Shown: positions 1 to 9,048 of the stretch, one piece after another
Numbering within the stretch: the stretch's first letter is position 1
Layout of the letters: each line of letters starts with the position of its first letter
Source: Amoebophrya sp. AT5.2
Taxonomy: Eukaryota > Sar > Dinophyceae > Syndiniales > Amoebophryaceae
Direction: 5' to 3'
Length of the DNA: 12,884 nucleotides
Assembly: GCA_005223375.1 (NCBI GenBank)
Contig: RXOD01005690.1
Location: forward strand, 1-12,884
The notes under the pieces: generated by a model
Seen by the model: only the letters and a program-made list of their open reading frames with translations
Database searches by the model: none
Told to the model about the DNA's origin: nothing
Translations under genes and position numbers: made by a program

Positions 1-3000
1 ACTGCGCGCTGCGGGAGGCCGGGTAGCGGCCGGTACGTGTTTGATTGGCGGAAACAGTCGGTTGCCGCGGAGTTGAGTGAGTATAATGGGGATGGCCACG
101 CGGCGAAGAAGATCGCGTACAAGGTGACGAGGACGGATCGGGAAGACGAGATGCGCGGGCTGACGGATAAAATCGTCAAGCTGGAGAAAAAGCTGAAGGC
201 GTCAGAAGAGAAACTCGACACGCACAGGAAGCTGTTTCGGGGGGAGATGCTCGAGATGGGTACGGGTACGGGGACGGACGAGCAGCCAGCGTCGGATTTA
301 TTAGCAAAAACAATTCGGGAACAGATTCTCTCCGTTTTGAAGGATGAAGTGAAAACGAAGTTGGTGAGGGAACTGGAGCGAGCGAGTGAATTTCGGGCTG
401 CAGTCGACGTGCCTCACTTTACGACACTCACGTGGTCGCCGAAGGACGATGAGAGGGGGTTAGCGATTGATTTGGTGGATTCGCTGCTGTGGCGGACAAG
501 CGCGGGAAGTCGCGCTTGGATGCCCAGCAAGATGGAGGTCGAAGGCGGCGACGTTACACTTGATCGCAATGCGTTCCCCCCTCGGCCGCCCACGTCTTCA
601 TCTCACTCATCTACCGCCCACGAAGCCGCGCAACACTTGTCCGCACAAGCCGTCGAAAAAAAAGTCGACGTCTTCATTCAGAAGCTCACCTTCGTCGCAG
701 AAAAGCTGGAGAGAATCAGCGAGAAGACGACCACCGACCTCAGCGCCAAGGTTTCTGAGGAAGCGTATGCCCAATTCAAAAGGTCTTGGGACAAGCGCCG
801 CAAGCTGCAGGAGCATGCTCCTGATGATTCTACGCAACTCGACGCCGAGGTGCTCATCAAAAGTTTCAAAAAGAGGCTGAGGCTCGACCACAGCGTTACG
901 AAAACAGAGGACGCTGCACCTGGTGCACCTTGGGAGGAGGAAGTAGAAGCCGCATTTCGAATTCTCACAGAGATTCGCAGAGATTTACGCTGGCAGGCAA
1001 AAGCCCAGGAGTTCAACATGCTGTTGTTGGAGGCCGAGAATGTTGTCCGCGCGTTGCAGAAGTATCTGCGCGGGTTTCAGAAGGACGTCGAGCATGGCGA
1101 GTTCATGTACCCGGATAAAGGTAGTTGGCTGAACAAGCAGCGAAACGCCGTGGATTTTCTGAAGAAGCGGCAAGAGTACCAGTACAGAGAATCCCCCACC
1201 CCCAGTAAGAGCAACTACGACGACGGTAGCCATGCCGTTACACTCAGAAACACTGCGAAAACCGCCGCGGAGCGGTTTGAGAAGGAGGCAAGAGTTGCTG
1301 CGGCGGGGCACCAGAGCGCTCCTTTCAGTGAAAGTCTGGCTGCAGGAGCAGGAGGCGAGGAGGAGAGAACTTTCCGGAAGGTGAAAGAATTTCTTTCGGA
1401 ACAGCCGCCGATACTGAAGGTGACAGTCAACAGCCCGTGGACGATGGCGCCTCAGAAGGTCACGAGAATGGTCCGAGCTGTCGGGAAAGATGGACAGGAA
1501 AAAGACATGGAAAAGGAAGAGTTAGGAGCGGTCGTCTACCCGGTGACGATTGAAGGTGCGTTGGGCGCGGACTTCGCGGATGATGGCGACAATGCCAATG
1601 GCGATGCCATGAGAAGTACTAGACGCATCGATGTCAAAGTCAACGACGCGTGGCTGACCCGTCGCTTGTCTGGCGAATACGTCTGGCTGAAAGCCGCTCG
1701 CGCCGCGGAGGATCGGGACTTGTTCCTCCACAGCAAAAAGATGCTCGACGTGCTGACGACCGCTAAAATGGAGCAAGACGCGAGGCTGGAACGGGAGGCG
1801 GTCATCAACGAGCATCGGCGGCTCCATGGAAGCGCCCCGAAGCCGGTGGCGCACACGGATTGGCGGGATTTTTTGAGCGAGAAACTGCTACCTGCGGCGC
1901 AGCGTGCGAATGGAAAAACTTGGGATCACGATGCGGAGTTGCCCGACGCGATGCTGCTGAGGGCAGTCCACACCATGCTGGGTAGAGCTGATGTCTCGAC
2001 GCACAGAAAACGATGGGAGACACTAGATTCAGAAGAGGATCGGCTGCACAAACACGTAAAGGCCGTGCGTAAAGAGCTGGGCAGCGCAAAGCAGATGCGG
2101 CTCCTGCTCCAGCAGAGTTCCACGATGATCCAGTCCAATCCCTGCACCAAGCGCGGAGCTGCAGAAGGTAGCTCGACCGCATCGAATCGGAATGCGCTCT
2201 GCGAGCCTTTCATCTATTACCAGCAGCCGATCGACCAGACGGAGATCGAATCGCGGCAGATCAACCAGTCTTTCGAGTCTCTCATCTCCTTTCAGCAGAC
2301 CTCCATCCCCAAGATAGAGATGGAGCAGGCTCTGTTCCAAAAGTTCATGCACGACTATGGCCGCTTGATCGACGCCATGAAGGAGCGCGTACAGGGCGTC
2401 GACCTCGCGCACGGACTCTTCGCGCGATCGGGCCAGAAGATGGATGCCTACATCGCTCTGCAGAAGCACAACTTGCTGAACAAATTTGCCTTCTGGCTGA
2501 ACGATATGGAGCTGCAGTACATGAACGAAAACGCTCTCGCCTCCCTAACTGGCGGCGGCGGAGACGGGGGAGAAAGGAACGACTTGAACTTGTCACGATC
2601 CGGCTTCGAAGCTGCGTTCGCGCAGCTCTACGGGCAGCTGGAGGACGAATACGCGCGTCTTTCTCGGCAGCTGTGGTACGAGTTCGACGCGCGGCTCGCA
2701 TCTGGGAATTTCTACGGCTGGATCGAGGGCATCTCGCAGCGGCTGGCGCTTGCTGGCTTACTTGGAGATAATAGATACGAGAAGGGAACGCGAAACTCGG
2801 CTTTGGAGATCATGACAAGCGACATCCAGGATCGCGTGTACGAGGACATCATCAAGGATTTTCCGGCCCATGCGGAAGCCGCGTTATACCAGCGCGCCAC
2901 TTTGGAGCTGCGCAACCGTGGGTTCTGGACGGCGGTATTCAACGAAGCGCCGCGGCAGTTCATGAAGGATTATTTGAAAGAGGCGCTGCTTCGCGCGAGA

Positions 3001-6000
3001 CGGCGGCTGAGACGGGAGGAGCAATTGCTGGAAGACGTGCGGGAGGTGACGGACAGACGCGCCCACGCGGCGTACGCGCCGTTGTTGAATGCGGATCGCA
3101 CGACGCTGAAGTCGGCGAAGCTGGACCCGGCAGCCAGAACGAGGGCGGAGAAGCGACTCACTTTGGTGAAGCAGAAGTTCGAGGACAGCAGCTTCTACCG
3201 GGCGCGCCAGATAAAGATCCAGGGCACGCAGTGGCTGATCAAGAATGTCGAGGGCTTCGTGGGGAACGTCGGGCTGCTGGAGAAGGACTTCCAGTTCGGC
3301 AAGTTCCTGATGAGCAACGGCAAAGCGGTCAGCTTTGTGCGCGAGTTTGCGAAGCAGCAGAACCAGCTGTGGGGGCTGGACCACATGCAGTACTTCCGCA
3401 TAGACCAGGAACTTCGCGTGCTGTACCCAATCCTGGAGAAATCCGACCGCAAGCTGTACGAGATTTTTCCGAAGATGCAAGCGTACTACGACTCGCAGGT
3501 CCAGGCGGTGCAACAGCAGTATCGTGGGAGAGCCTTGCCGGAGATGAGCACGCTGGACCGCAACACCCGGCTGCGCTGCAACCGCGACGTGCAAGATCTG
3601 CTGCGCGCTGTCGAGGACGACGCGATTTTGAAGTACCAAGTGATCCGGCTCATTTCTGGCCACCGCTCGCACCTCTTCATTGAGCTGCTCTTCGAGAACC
3701 AGTTTCTGGACGCGTCGTGCACGACCTCCCGCTGCCTCTTCTTCGTGAAAAACTTCGTCGCCGACGCCAACGCAAAGCACGTGGGCGCCGATGCGAATGC
3801 GATGGTGAAACGCTCGTACAAGCCTGGTCTGGAGCGATTTTTCCGCGCTTATGAAGCGTTTATGCACTTGCTCACCGAGTTCGGAGTGATCGGGCCGGCG
3901 GAGGTGGTGAAGTGCAACGAAGTCGAGAACCAGATCGGCCACGATCGGAAAGCGAAGTACACGCGGGACTTTTTGCTGTTTGTCCGCACGAAATCGATCG
4001 ACGGCTGTGGCCGCGGGCTGGTCCATCCGGGTTCGGAGAAGGCGCTCCACTTCGTCCGCCCCGGCGACCGGCTGCTGTTCGAGGACTCGCAAATCGCGCA
4101 CCTGTTCGAGCAGCGGCTGCTAAAGTTCCACCTGATGAAGGCGCACCAGCTGGAGCAGCTGCGCGCCCGAGACGCATCGAACCCCTTGTCCATCGCGGCG
4201 CCGGGGCGGAAGGGCCGGAGGAGTCTGAAAGAAGCGTTTGGGGACAAGGTGAACATGTCCAACAGTCAGGCGCGTTCGGACGTGAACCCGTTGGTCCTGT
4301 ACGAAGAGCATCTGGAGCACTTGGTTGAGCTCCCGACCGTGTCCGCCGCCGCGCAATTAGTTTCGGAGGGGGCTTTGCAGGCGGAGGAGGTGGTGCGAAT
4401 CGACGCGCGGATCGATCAAGTGCTGCGAGGCGAGAACGTCCTGGATCAGTTTGACGACATCCTGCTTTCCGTACTTCGCGACAGCAACGGAGGGTCGGCG
4501 TGCCGGAACTTGAAAACCACCGTGCCAGCGCTGCGGGCGAAACTACTGCAAATTCGCGCAGACTCCAGCGTTGCGGTGGACTTGGGAGAACCCACCTCGC
4601 AGGGTGTAGTCGATTTTCGAATGGCGAAGCAGCTGCGGACGCAAAAACTCGTGAAGGTGTTGATCCTGGCCATCTTGCTCCAGGATAGGAGCGGAAAGCT
4701 GCATGTCACGGAACACCAGTACGACCTGCAGAACGGAGGAGGTGGCGCCAAAAGCAGGTTGCGCAGACAGGACATGGACAGGAGCGTGTATTCAGCTGCG
4801 CAGGAATTGGCTCGCACTTTGGACAAGAGCGGCGGCGCATCAATTTTTTCGCGCATGGAGTCGGATTTTTTGCACACCACGGCTGGGGGGTCCACCGGTT
4901 CAGCGTCCAACGCGTCCGACGTTGCACTGGTGCTGGCTCGTCTGAAAACGTTTTTTGAACTCTTCCAGAGAACTGGCACGGGCGAAGGGGCGGGCGCCTC
5001 TGGCTCGCGACGCGCCTGGTTCGAAGCGGCAACTAAGCTTGTACAGCGCGACGGCAGCGCAGGCGACCTTGCTCCCGAGCTGCGCGAGCTGATCGACGCT
5101 GTTCGGCGCTGGAAGGACACCGTGGTTGCCACGCGGTTCGAAAGCGCCACAGAAGCTGTACGGGACACGGAGGCGGAGGTGCAAACGACGGAAAACAGAC
5201 TCAGGGAGCTGCGCACAGCGCAGTGGACGAAAAAGCGCGCCACGGAGGCAATTATAGCACGCCACCGGGACGAATTAAGGAAGGCAGTCCGGGATTTGAA
5301 ACACCTCCTGGCGGACAAAGCAAAGGTAAAGGAGCTAAAGAAAAGCATCCAGGGGGACGTGATTCTTCCATTGACGAAATACTACCAGGACTGGGACGGA
5401 GTGTCGGAGCCGCGTCCTGGTGGCCTGGTCAAGCGACCCGGCGACGAGGAGCAGGCGGAAAGCCACGACGTACTGGAATTTCTGCAGATAACGACGACAG
5501 CAGAACAAGATGGGGAGGAAGATACCGGCCACATGACGGAGTTTCTCGCGCCGCAAAGCGAGCGCACCGGTGGGCCAGCCCCTCCCGCGCGGCAGATCAG
5601 TGGTTTCAAGGAGGAGCTGGGGCGAGATGAAGCCGCGTTGTCACTGGAACGATTGGAGAAGATTCGGGAAGTGCTCAGCAATATTTTGACGACCATTACG
5701 GGAGGACTGGAAACTGCGCAGAAAGCATTGCTGGCGAAGCTACTTCCCCCGGCGCGAGCCATCTTTTTGGACGCAGCGGGCGACAAGACCGCGGAGAACA
5801 GAAACGCGGCAGCAGCCGAGCGTCAATCTTTTGCCGAGACGCTGAGTGACAAGGTGTTCAAGACGACGGAGGCACAGAAACAGACACCGCACTGGCTCAA
5901 GCCACAGAGGGACGTGCAGAAGGCGAGGAGCAAGGAGGCGGCAGCGACTGCGCGGGGATTGACACTGAACAACATTGAATACCGGGTCGAGCAGCCGCGC

Positions 6001-9000
6001 GTCGGCGCGAGAAACCCGACCCAAGCGTGGTGCTGGATGAACTCAATCGCACAGGCGTTGTTCTTCGCCCCGCCGTTCGTGTCACGAATGAAAGAGCACT
6101 GTCTCGGCGGCGGCAGCGGGACGGGTAACGGTAAGCCTCTGTGCGCTATGGTGCGCGAGTACTGGCCCGTCCCGGAAGCCGCTTCTGCAAAACAAGATTT
6201 CCTGCAGAATCGCGAAGCTGGGACCCGAGCGTTCTTGGAGGCTTTGTGGAGAAAAACGACGACTCGGAGCAGCCAAGGAGAGAGGGGCGCATTCCCGAAG
6301 ACCTATCACTTTGCCGATACCACCATGAACCGTGCACTCAACACGCAGCAGGACGCGGGCGAAGGAGTAGCGAAGCTGCTGGATACGGACTACTATTTGG
6401 ATGCCCTTTCGCTTTCCGTATTGAAACTGCGCACCAACCTCGTGCACAGGCCCCTCGAGAGGGCTGGCACGAATTTTGTGGAAACGTCCGAGCCAGCGGC
6501 GCCAACGAGCTACCGAGCCGAGAGCGGAGAGGGAGAGACCGGACTGCCAAACCTGTCGATTTCTTGGACTACACCAGATCCCACAGGTCGCACTTCTTCA
6601 GGCATGCTGCATACGTATCCGACGCTCGTGGAGGCGTTACGGGCCAACTACCTACCGAGAGCGGAGTGGATCGGCCCATCCGCCTCGTTCTTGTCGTGGA
6701 AGGACAGTCCTGTAATTCCTGGCGCCAAATCTGAACCGCCTGAACAAGTAGACCCTCCGTACAAGTTTTTTGACCGGAATCAGCAAGACGGCGGGCGCCG
6801 CTGGTTCGCAGAGCGGATCGAGTCTGGCCAGCGCGAGATTGGAGCCTGGCAGTACACGTCGATCTCGCACTTCCCGGACCTGCTCTACATCGGACTGAAT
6901 CGGTTCGATGCGTTTGATAGCGACCGAAAGATCCAGAACCACGTGGACATTGCGGAGACGTTGCACTTCGAAGTGGACGACTCCAGCGACGTCAGCCGCA
7001 CGTTCGTCCGCAACATCAGCGGCGGAAACATGACGTGGACGCCGGCGCAAACGCAATCTACCTCCTCGCAGGGTGCAGCGGGCGCCACTGCTAGAACCCG
7101 GGTCGAGAGGTACGAGCTGCATTCTATCGTATTGCACCTTGGGCCAAGCGCGCAGGCGGGGCACTACATGTCGCTGGTGCGTGTTCCGCGCGCGCAAAAC
7201 CACGACGATTGCGGGGCCCTGGGACAAAACAGAAAAGGATGCTGGATGATGTTCGACGACAGCAAAACACCGGATCCGGTGGTAGCGTTCGGTGGAAACC
7301 TGAACGAGTTTCTGCGACGTCTACAACGAGATGGCGACACCCATCCGTATTTGCTGTTTTTCGTGAAGGTCGACGAGAACAGTGTGCATGCGGAGCGGCG
7401 AGAAGCCGAAAGGAAAAACAAGGAGGACGCTGAACGACAGACGGCAGACGAGGCGGCACGGAGAGAAGAAGGCCTGAAGACGTCGGTGTTTGAAACCATT
7501 GCGGAATCGAACGCATTCTGGACCCACACCCTCCTTCCCGCAATCGATGGAGAAGGGTTTCGGGAGAGGCTAGCTCGGCAGAAGAAGGTCGCCGAGGAGC
7601 CTGATGGTGCGTGGAAGCTCGTAGAGCACATGAAGGAAGGGAGGACCCAGGGGAGGCTCTACTTATGTGATCAGGAAACGGAGGAAGAAGGAAGGAGAAA
7701 TTCAAAGGAAGGCGCCGCTGTGACCACGGAGGCCATCGACTGCCACCGCCGAAAAATTTTGCAGTTGCAGGAGCGCTACCGCAGCTTTTTTGTTTCCGAG
7801 CGCCTCCGCGAGTTGCGCAAAAACGACCCCGCGACGCAGTCGCTAAGTGACGAGTTCGAGAAAGATCTCGCTGACACGCTCGCAGAGTTGGACGCGCTCA
7901 AGGCAGAGCTGCAGGCACAGCAGAAAACGTACAGCGAAAAGGAGCAAGCGGCCAATCAAGAATTGAAGCAAATCGCCGCGAAGATCACCGAGCGCCTGCT
8001 GCCGTACGCGCAGCCGAAGGCGGCCCTCGAAACCGCAGCCGAGCTTTTCAAAGAATCACGACAAGCACCTACTGCCGCGCCGCAGGTGGGTTTCACAATC
8101 ACAGTGGACGTTCGCGAGGCACAGGCTGACGACGACGACGAAACGCGAGTGTGCGCGAATCGGCTGGCCGACGCGGAGTGGCAGTACGGATCGCACAAGA
8201 AGGAGCTAGAAGATGAAACGGACCACCGCGGGCTGGCGGAGTCCACGCTAAGCACTGCCGAGGCCTTCCAGGCCGCACTGCTGCAGCGCCAGAAGGCGGT
8301 GCGAGAGGAGCAGCAGCAGGTGCAAGGCGGTGGCGGCGGGAGCGGCGAAAATCCCGCTTCGGCGGGGGACGGATCTTCTCCGCCCGACGTTCCTATGACC
8401 GGGACCACGGGACAGGCGGCCGATCCGAGCCAGCTTGCGCCGCTGCTTTCCGCGGCGATCCTTCCGCGGCTCCGCAACGTCGTCAAGGCGTTTGTTGTCA
8501 AGCACCGCGGCCGGGAGAGCCGGCGCCAGGACCTGCAGCAAGAACTGGCAGAGCTTCTCGGCGGGTTCGGCCCGGGTGCGAACTACGCGTACTACGGCGT
8601 GTCGAGCTCGGACGACCCGACCCTGCACTCCGTCTACATCGAGAGGCGCGAGATCCGCGCTGCGCTTACGGGCGGGCGCGCGACAGAGCTCCGGCACCGC
8701 CCGGCGGGGATCCCGGGGCTGCTGACCGAGGCCGAATGGGGAAACTTCGCGCGGCGCATCATCGCCGGGCTCGAGCAAAAGCAGGAGGCGGTCGTGGACC
8801 TGAAAGAGGTGGGAAAGCTGGACCGCCGGCTGCGCGACATGCTGCTCGGAGAGGAACAAAAATGGTCGGTGGACGCATGCTTCATGGACTGCCCCTTCGC
8901 GGCAAACCCGTTCCGCCTGTCGGCGGCGACCGAGACGAACGCCGTGGATATCTTCGCGAAGCAGCTGTGCGGGGACAACGTCGGGTATCACCACATCAAT

Positions 9001-9048
9001 GGGCGGTTCATTATTTGTGATGTACGTGTTGTAGCTGTAGTAGCGTAG
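1..9048 (+). CDS. Giant protein with central USP-type deubiquitinase domain (5' partial)
   Basis: The frame is open from base 1 with no stop, so the true start lies upstream. Codon 37 is GTG, and the first in-frame ATG is at 151, well inside coding-like sequence. Residues here count codon 37 as 1; about 3,003 residues follow. Residues about 40-75 are a Lys/Glu-rich coiled-coil-like stretch. Most of 100-1980 is charged, helical-looking and unrecognised, with short Gly-rich linkers. A second coiled-coil-like region is at about 1700-1775. A ubiquitin-specific protease domain occupies about 1985-2445 (Cys1999, His2376, Asp2407). Charged helices follow at about 2449-2480 and 2600-2655, then a Gly/Ser/Pro-rich linker and a final folded-looking segment. 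I see no signal peptide or membrane segment. The family cleaves ubiquitin from proteins; the size and central domain position suggest a large cytosolic or nuclear scaffold-like enzyme (inference). The last codons, from about 8986, lose the GC-rich third positions, so the real exon may end near 8984 and splice onward. The USP call is firm; substrate and pathway are unknown. Confidence 0.85.
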   Translation, partial: TARCGRPGSGRYVFDWRKQSVAAELSEYNGDGHAAKKIAYKVTRTDREDEMRGLTDKIVKLEKKLKASEEKLDTHRKLFRGEMLEMGTGTGTDEQPASDLLAKTIREQILSVLKDEVKTKLVRELERASEFRAAVDVPHFTTLTWSPKDDERGLAIDLVDSLLWRTSAGSRAWMPSKMEVEGGDVTLDRNAFPPRPPTSSSHSSTAHEAAQHLSAQAVEKKVDVFIQKLTFVAEKLERISEKTTTDLSAKVSEEAYAQFKRSWDKRRKLQEHAPDDSTQLDAEVLIKSFKKRLRLDHSVTKTEDAAPGAPWEEEVEAAFRILTEIRRDLRWQAKAQEFNMLLLEAENVVRALQKYLRGFQKDVEHGEFMYPDKGSWLNKQRNAVDFLKKRQEYQYRESPTPSKSNYDDGSHAVTLRNTAKTAAERFEKEARVAAAGHQSAPFSESLAAGAGGEEERTFRKVKEFLSEQPPILKVTVNSPWTMAPQKVTRMVRAVGKDGQEKDMEKEELGAVVYPVTIEGALGADFADDGDNANGDAMRSTRRIDVKVNDAWLTRRLSGEYVWLKAARAAEDRDLFLHSKKMLDVLTTAKMEQDARLEREAVINEHRRLHGSAPKPVAHTDWRDFLSEKLLPAAQRANGKTWDHDAELPDAMLLRAVHTMLGRADVSTHRKRWETLDSEEDRLHKHVKAVRKELGSAKQMRLLLQQSSTMIQSNPCTKRGAAEGSSTASNRNALCEPFIYYQQPIDQTEIESRQINQSFESLISFQQTSIPKIEMEQALFQKFMHDYGRLIDAMKERVQGVDLAHGLFARSGQKMDAYIALQKHNLLNKFAFWLNDMELQYMNENALASLTGGGGDGGERNDLNLSRSGFEAAFAQLYGQLEDEYARLSRQLWYEFDARLASGNFYGWIEGISQRLALAGLLGDNRYEKGTRNSALEIMTSDIQDRVYEDIIKDFPAHAEAALYQRATLELRNRGFWTAVFNEAPRQFMKDYLKEALLRARRRLRREEQLLEDVREVTDRRAHAAYAPLLNADRTTLKSAKLDPAARTRAEKRLTLVKQKFEDSSFYRARQIKIQGTQWLIKNVEGFVGNVGLLEKDFQFGKFLMSNGKAVSFVREFAKQQNQLWGLDHMQYFRIDQELRVLYPILEKSDRKLYEIFPKMQAYYDSQVQAVQQQYRGRALPEMSTLDRNTRLRCNRDVQDLLRAVEDDAILKYQVIRLISGHRSHLFIELLFENQFLDASCTTSRCLFFVKNFVADANAKHVGADANAMVKRSYKPGLERFFRAYEAFMHLLTEFGVIGPAEVVKCNEVENQIGHDRKAKYTRDFLLFVRTKSIDGCGRGLVHPGSEKALHFVRPGDRLLFEDSQIAHLFEQRLLKFHLMKAHQLEQLRARDASNPLSIAAPGRKGRRSLKEAFGDKVNMSNSQARSDVNPLVLYEEHLEHLVELPTVSAAAQLVSEGALQAEEVVRIDARIDQVLRGENVLDQFDDILLSVLRDSNGGSACRNLKTTVPALRAKLLQIRADSSVAVDLGEPTSQGVVDFRMAKQLRTQKLVKVLILAILLQDRSGKLHVTEHQYDLQNGGGGAKSRLRRQDMDRSVYSAAQELARTLDKSGGASIFSRMESDFLHTTAGGSTGSASNASDVALVLARLKTFFELFQRTGTGEGAGASGSRRAWFEAATKLVQRDGSAGDLAPELRELIDAVRRWKDTVVATRFESATEAVRDTEAEVQTTENRLRELRTAQWTKKRATEAIIARHRDELRKAVRDLKHLLADKAKVKELKKSIQGDVILPLTKYYQDWDGVSEPRPGGLVKRPGDEEQAESHDVLEFLQITTTAEQDGEEDTGHMTEFLAPQSERTGGPAPPARQISGFKEELGRDEAALSLERLEKIREVLSNILTTITGGLETAQKALLAKLLPPARAIFLDAAGDKTAENRNAAAAERQSFAETLSDKVFKTTEAQKQTPHWLKPQRDVQKARSKEAAATARGLTLNNIEYRVEQPRVGARNPTQAWCWMNSIAQALFFAPPFVSRMKEHCLGGGSGTGNGKPLCAMVREYWPVPEAASAKQDFLQNREAGTRAFLEALWRKTTTRSSQGERGAFPKTYHFADTTMNRALNTQQDAGEGVAKLLDTDYYLDALSLSVLKLRTNLVHRPLERAGTNFVETSEPAAPTSYRAESGEGETGLPNLSISWTTPDPTGRTSSGMLHTYPTLVEALRANYLPRAEWIGPSASFLSWKDSPVIPGAKSEPPEQVDPPYKFFDRNQQDGGRRWFAERIESGQREIGAWQYTSISHFPDLLYIGLNRFDAFDSDRKIQNHVDIAETLHFEVDDSSDVSRTFVRNISGGNMTWTPAQTQSTSSQGAAGATARTRVERYELHSIVLHLGPSAQAGHYMSLVRVPRAQNHDDCGALGQNRKGCWMMFDDSKTPDPVVAFGGNLNEFLRRLQRDGDTHPYLLFFVKVDENSVHAERREAERKNKEDAERQTADEAARREEGLKTSVFETIAESNAFWTHTLLPAIDGEGFRERLARQKKVAEEPDGAWKLVEHMKEGRTQGRLYLCDQETEEEGRRNSKEGAAVTTEAIDCHRRKILQLQERYRSFFVSERLRELRKNDPATQSLSDEFEKDLADTLAELDALKAELQAQQKTYSEKEQAANQELKQIAAKITERLLPYAQPKAALETAAELFKESRQAPTAAPQVGFTITVDVREAQADDDDETRVCANRLADAEWQYGSHKKELEDETDHRGLAESTLSTAEAFQAALLQRQKAVREEQQQVQGGGGGSGENPASAGDGSSPPDVPMTGTTGQAADPSQLAPLLSAAILPRLRNVVKAFVVKHRGRESRRQDLQQELAELLGGFGPGANYAYYGVSSSDDPTLHSVYIERREIRAALTGGRATELRHRPAGIPGLLTEAEWGNFARRIIAGLEQKQEAVVDLKEVGKLDRRLRDMLLGEEQKWSVDACFMDCPFAANPFRLSAATETNAVDIFAKQLCGDNVGYHHINGRFIICDVRVVAVVA
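5140..5360 (+). other. Coiled-coil-like segment upstream of the USP domain
   Basis: Residues about 1702-1775 of the giant protein are strongly charged (Arg, Lys, Glu, Asp) with regularly spaced Leu, Val and Ala and no Pro or Gly over long runs. This is the pattern of a long amphipathic helix or coiled coil. It lies about 200 residues before the USP domain, separated from it by a Pro/Glu-rich, probably disordered stretch. It could mediate self-association or partner binding, but that is inference from composition only. Confidence 0.5.
5989..7372 (+). other. USP (peptidase C19) catalytic domain within the giant protein
   Basis: The family's conserved boxes appear in order. The Cys box reads QAWCWMNSIAQALFFAPPF, matching the family pattern NTCYMNSxLQ with catalytic Cys at 6031-6033. 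The middle strand motif reads FPDLLYIGLNRFD, ending near 6906 and matching the usual LPxxLxIxLxRF. The His box reads YELHSIVLHLG, then AGHYMSLVR with catalytic His at 7162-7164. Next comes GCWMMFDDS with the third catalytic residue, Asp, at 7255-7257, and the closing strand YLLFFVKVD. The domain is about 460 residues, longer than a minimal USP core of roughly 300-350. It has a Gly-rich insertion just after the Cys box (about 6103-6132) and a longer spacer between His and Asp than in human USP7. No CxxC pairs are visible, so the zinc-ribbon fingers of some USPs are absent or degenerate. All three catalytic residues are present, so activity is plausible. Specificity for ubiquitin over another modifier cannot be read from the sequence. 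Confidence 0.88.
7381..7990 (+). other. Charged helical region directly after the USP domain
   Basis: Immediately after the closing strand of the USP domain, residues about 2449-2480 are an Ala/Arg/Glu-rich single-helix-like run. Residues about 2600-2655 show heptad-like Leu spacing (near LAELDALKAELQAQQ). The USP domain is therefore flanked on both sides by probable coiled coils. I recognise no named domain in this stretch. Confidence 0.5.

Noticed and set aside
33..57. GT...AG pair near the window start as a mini-intron
   Set aside because: The 25-nt interval is too short to support without transcript data, and the reading frame is open through it anyway. An acceptor at 57 of a longer intron starting upstream cannot be tested here.
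1564..1600. FADD motif as a reverse transcriptase or polymerase active site
   Set aside because: It is an isolated match in acidic low-complexity sequence, with none of the other polymerase motifs around it in order.
2884..4101. Antisense open frame of 405 codons opposite the giant USP gene
   Set aside because: It lies fully opposite convincing coding sequence. GC-rich third positions on the + strand suppress stops on the other strand, and the predicted peptide is an unnatural Val/Leu/Arg/His-rich sequence with no domain.
6103..6135. GSGTGNGKP stretch as a P-loop
   Set aside because: Pro follows the Lys instead of Ser or Thr, and the run lies in a Gly-rich loop inside the USP domain.
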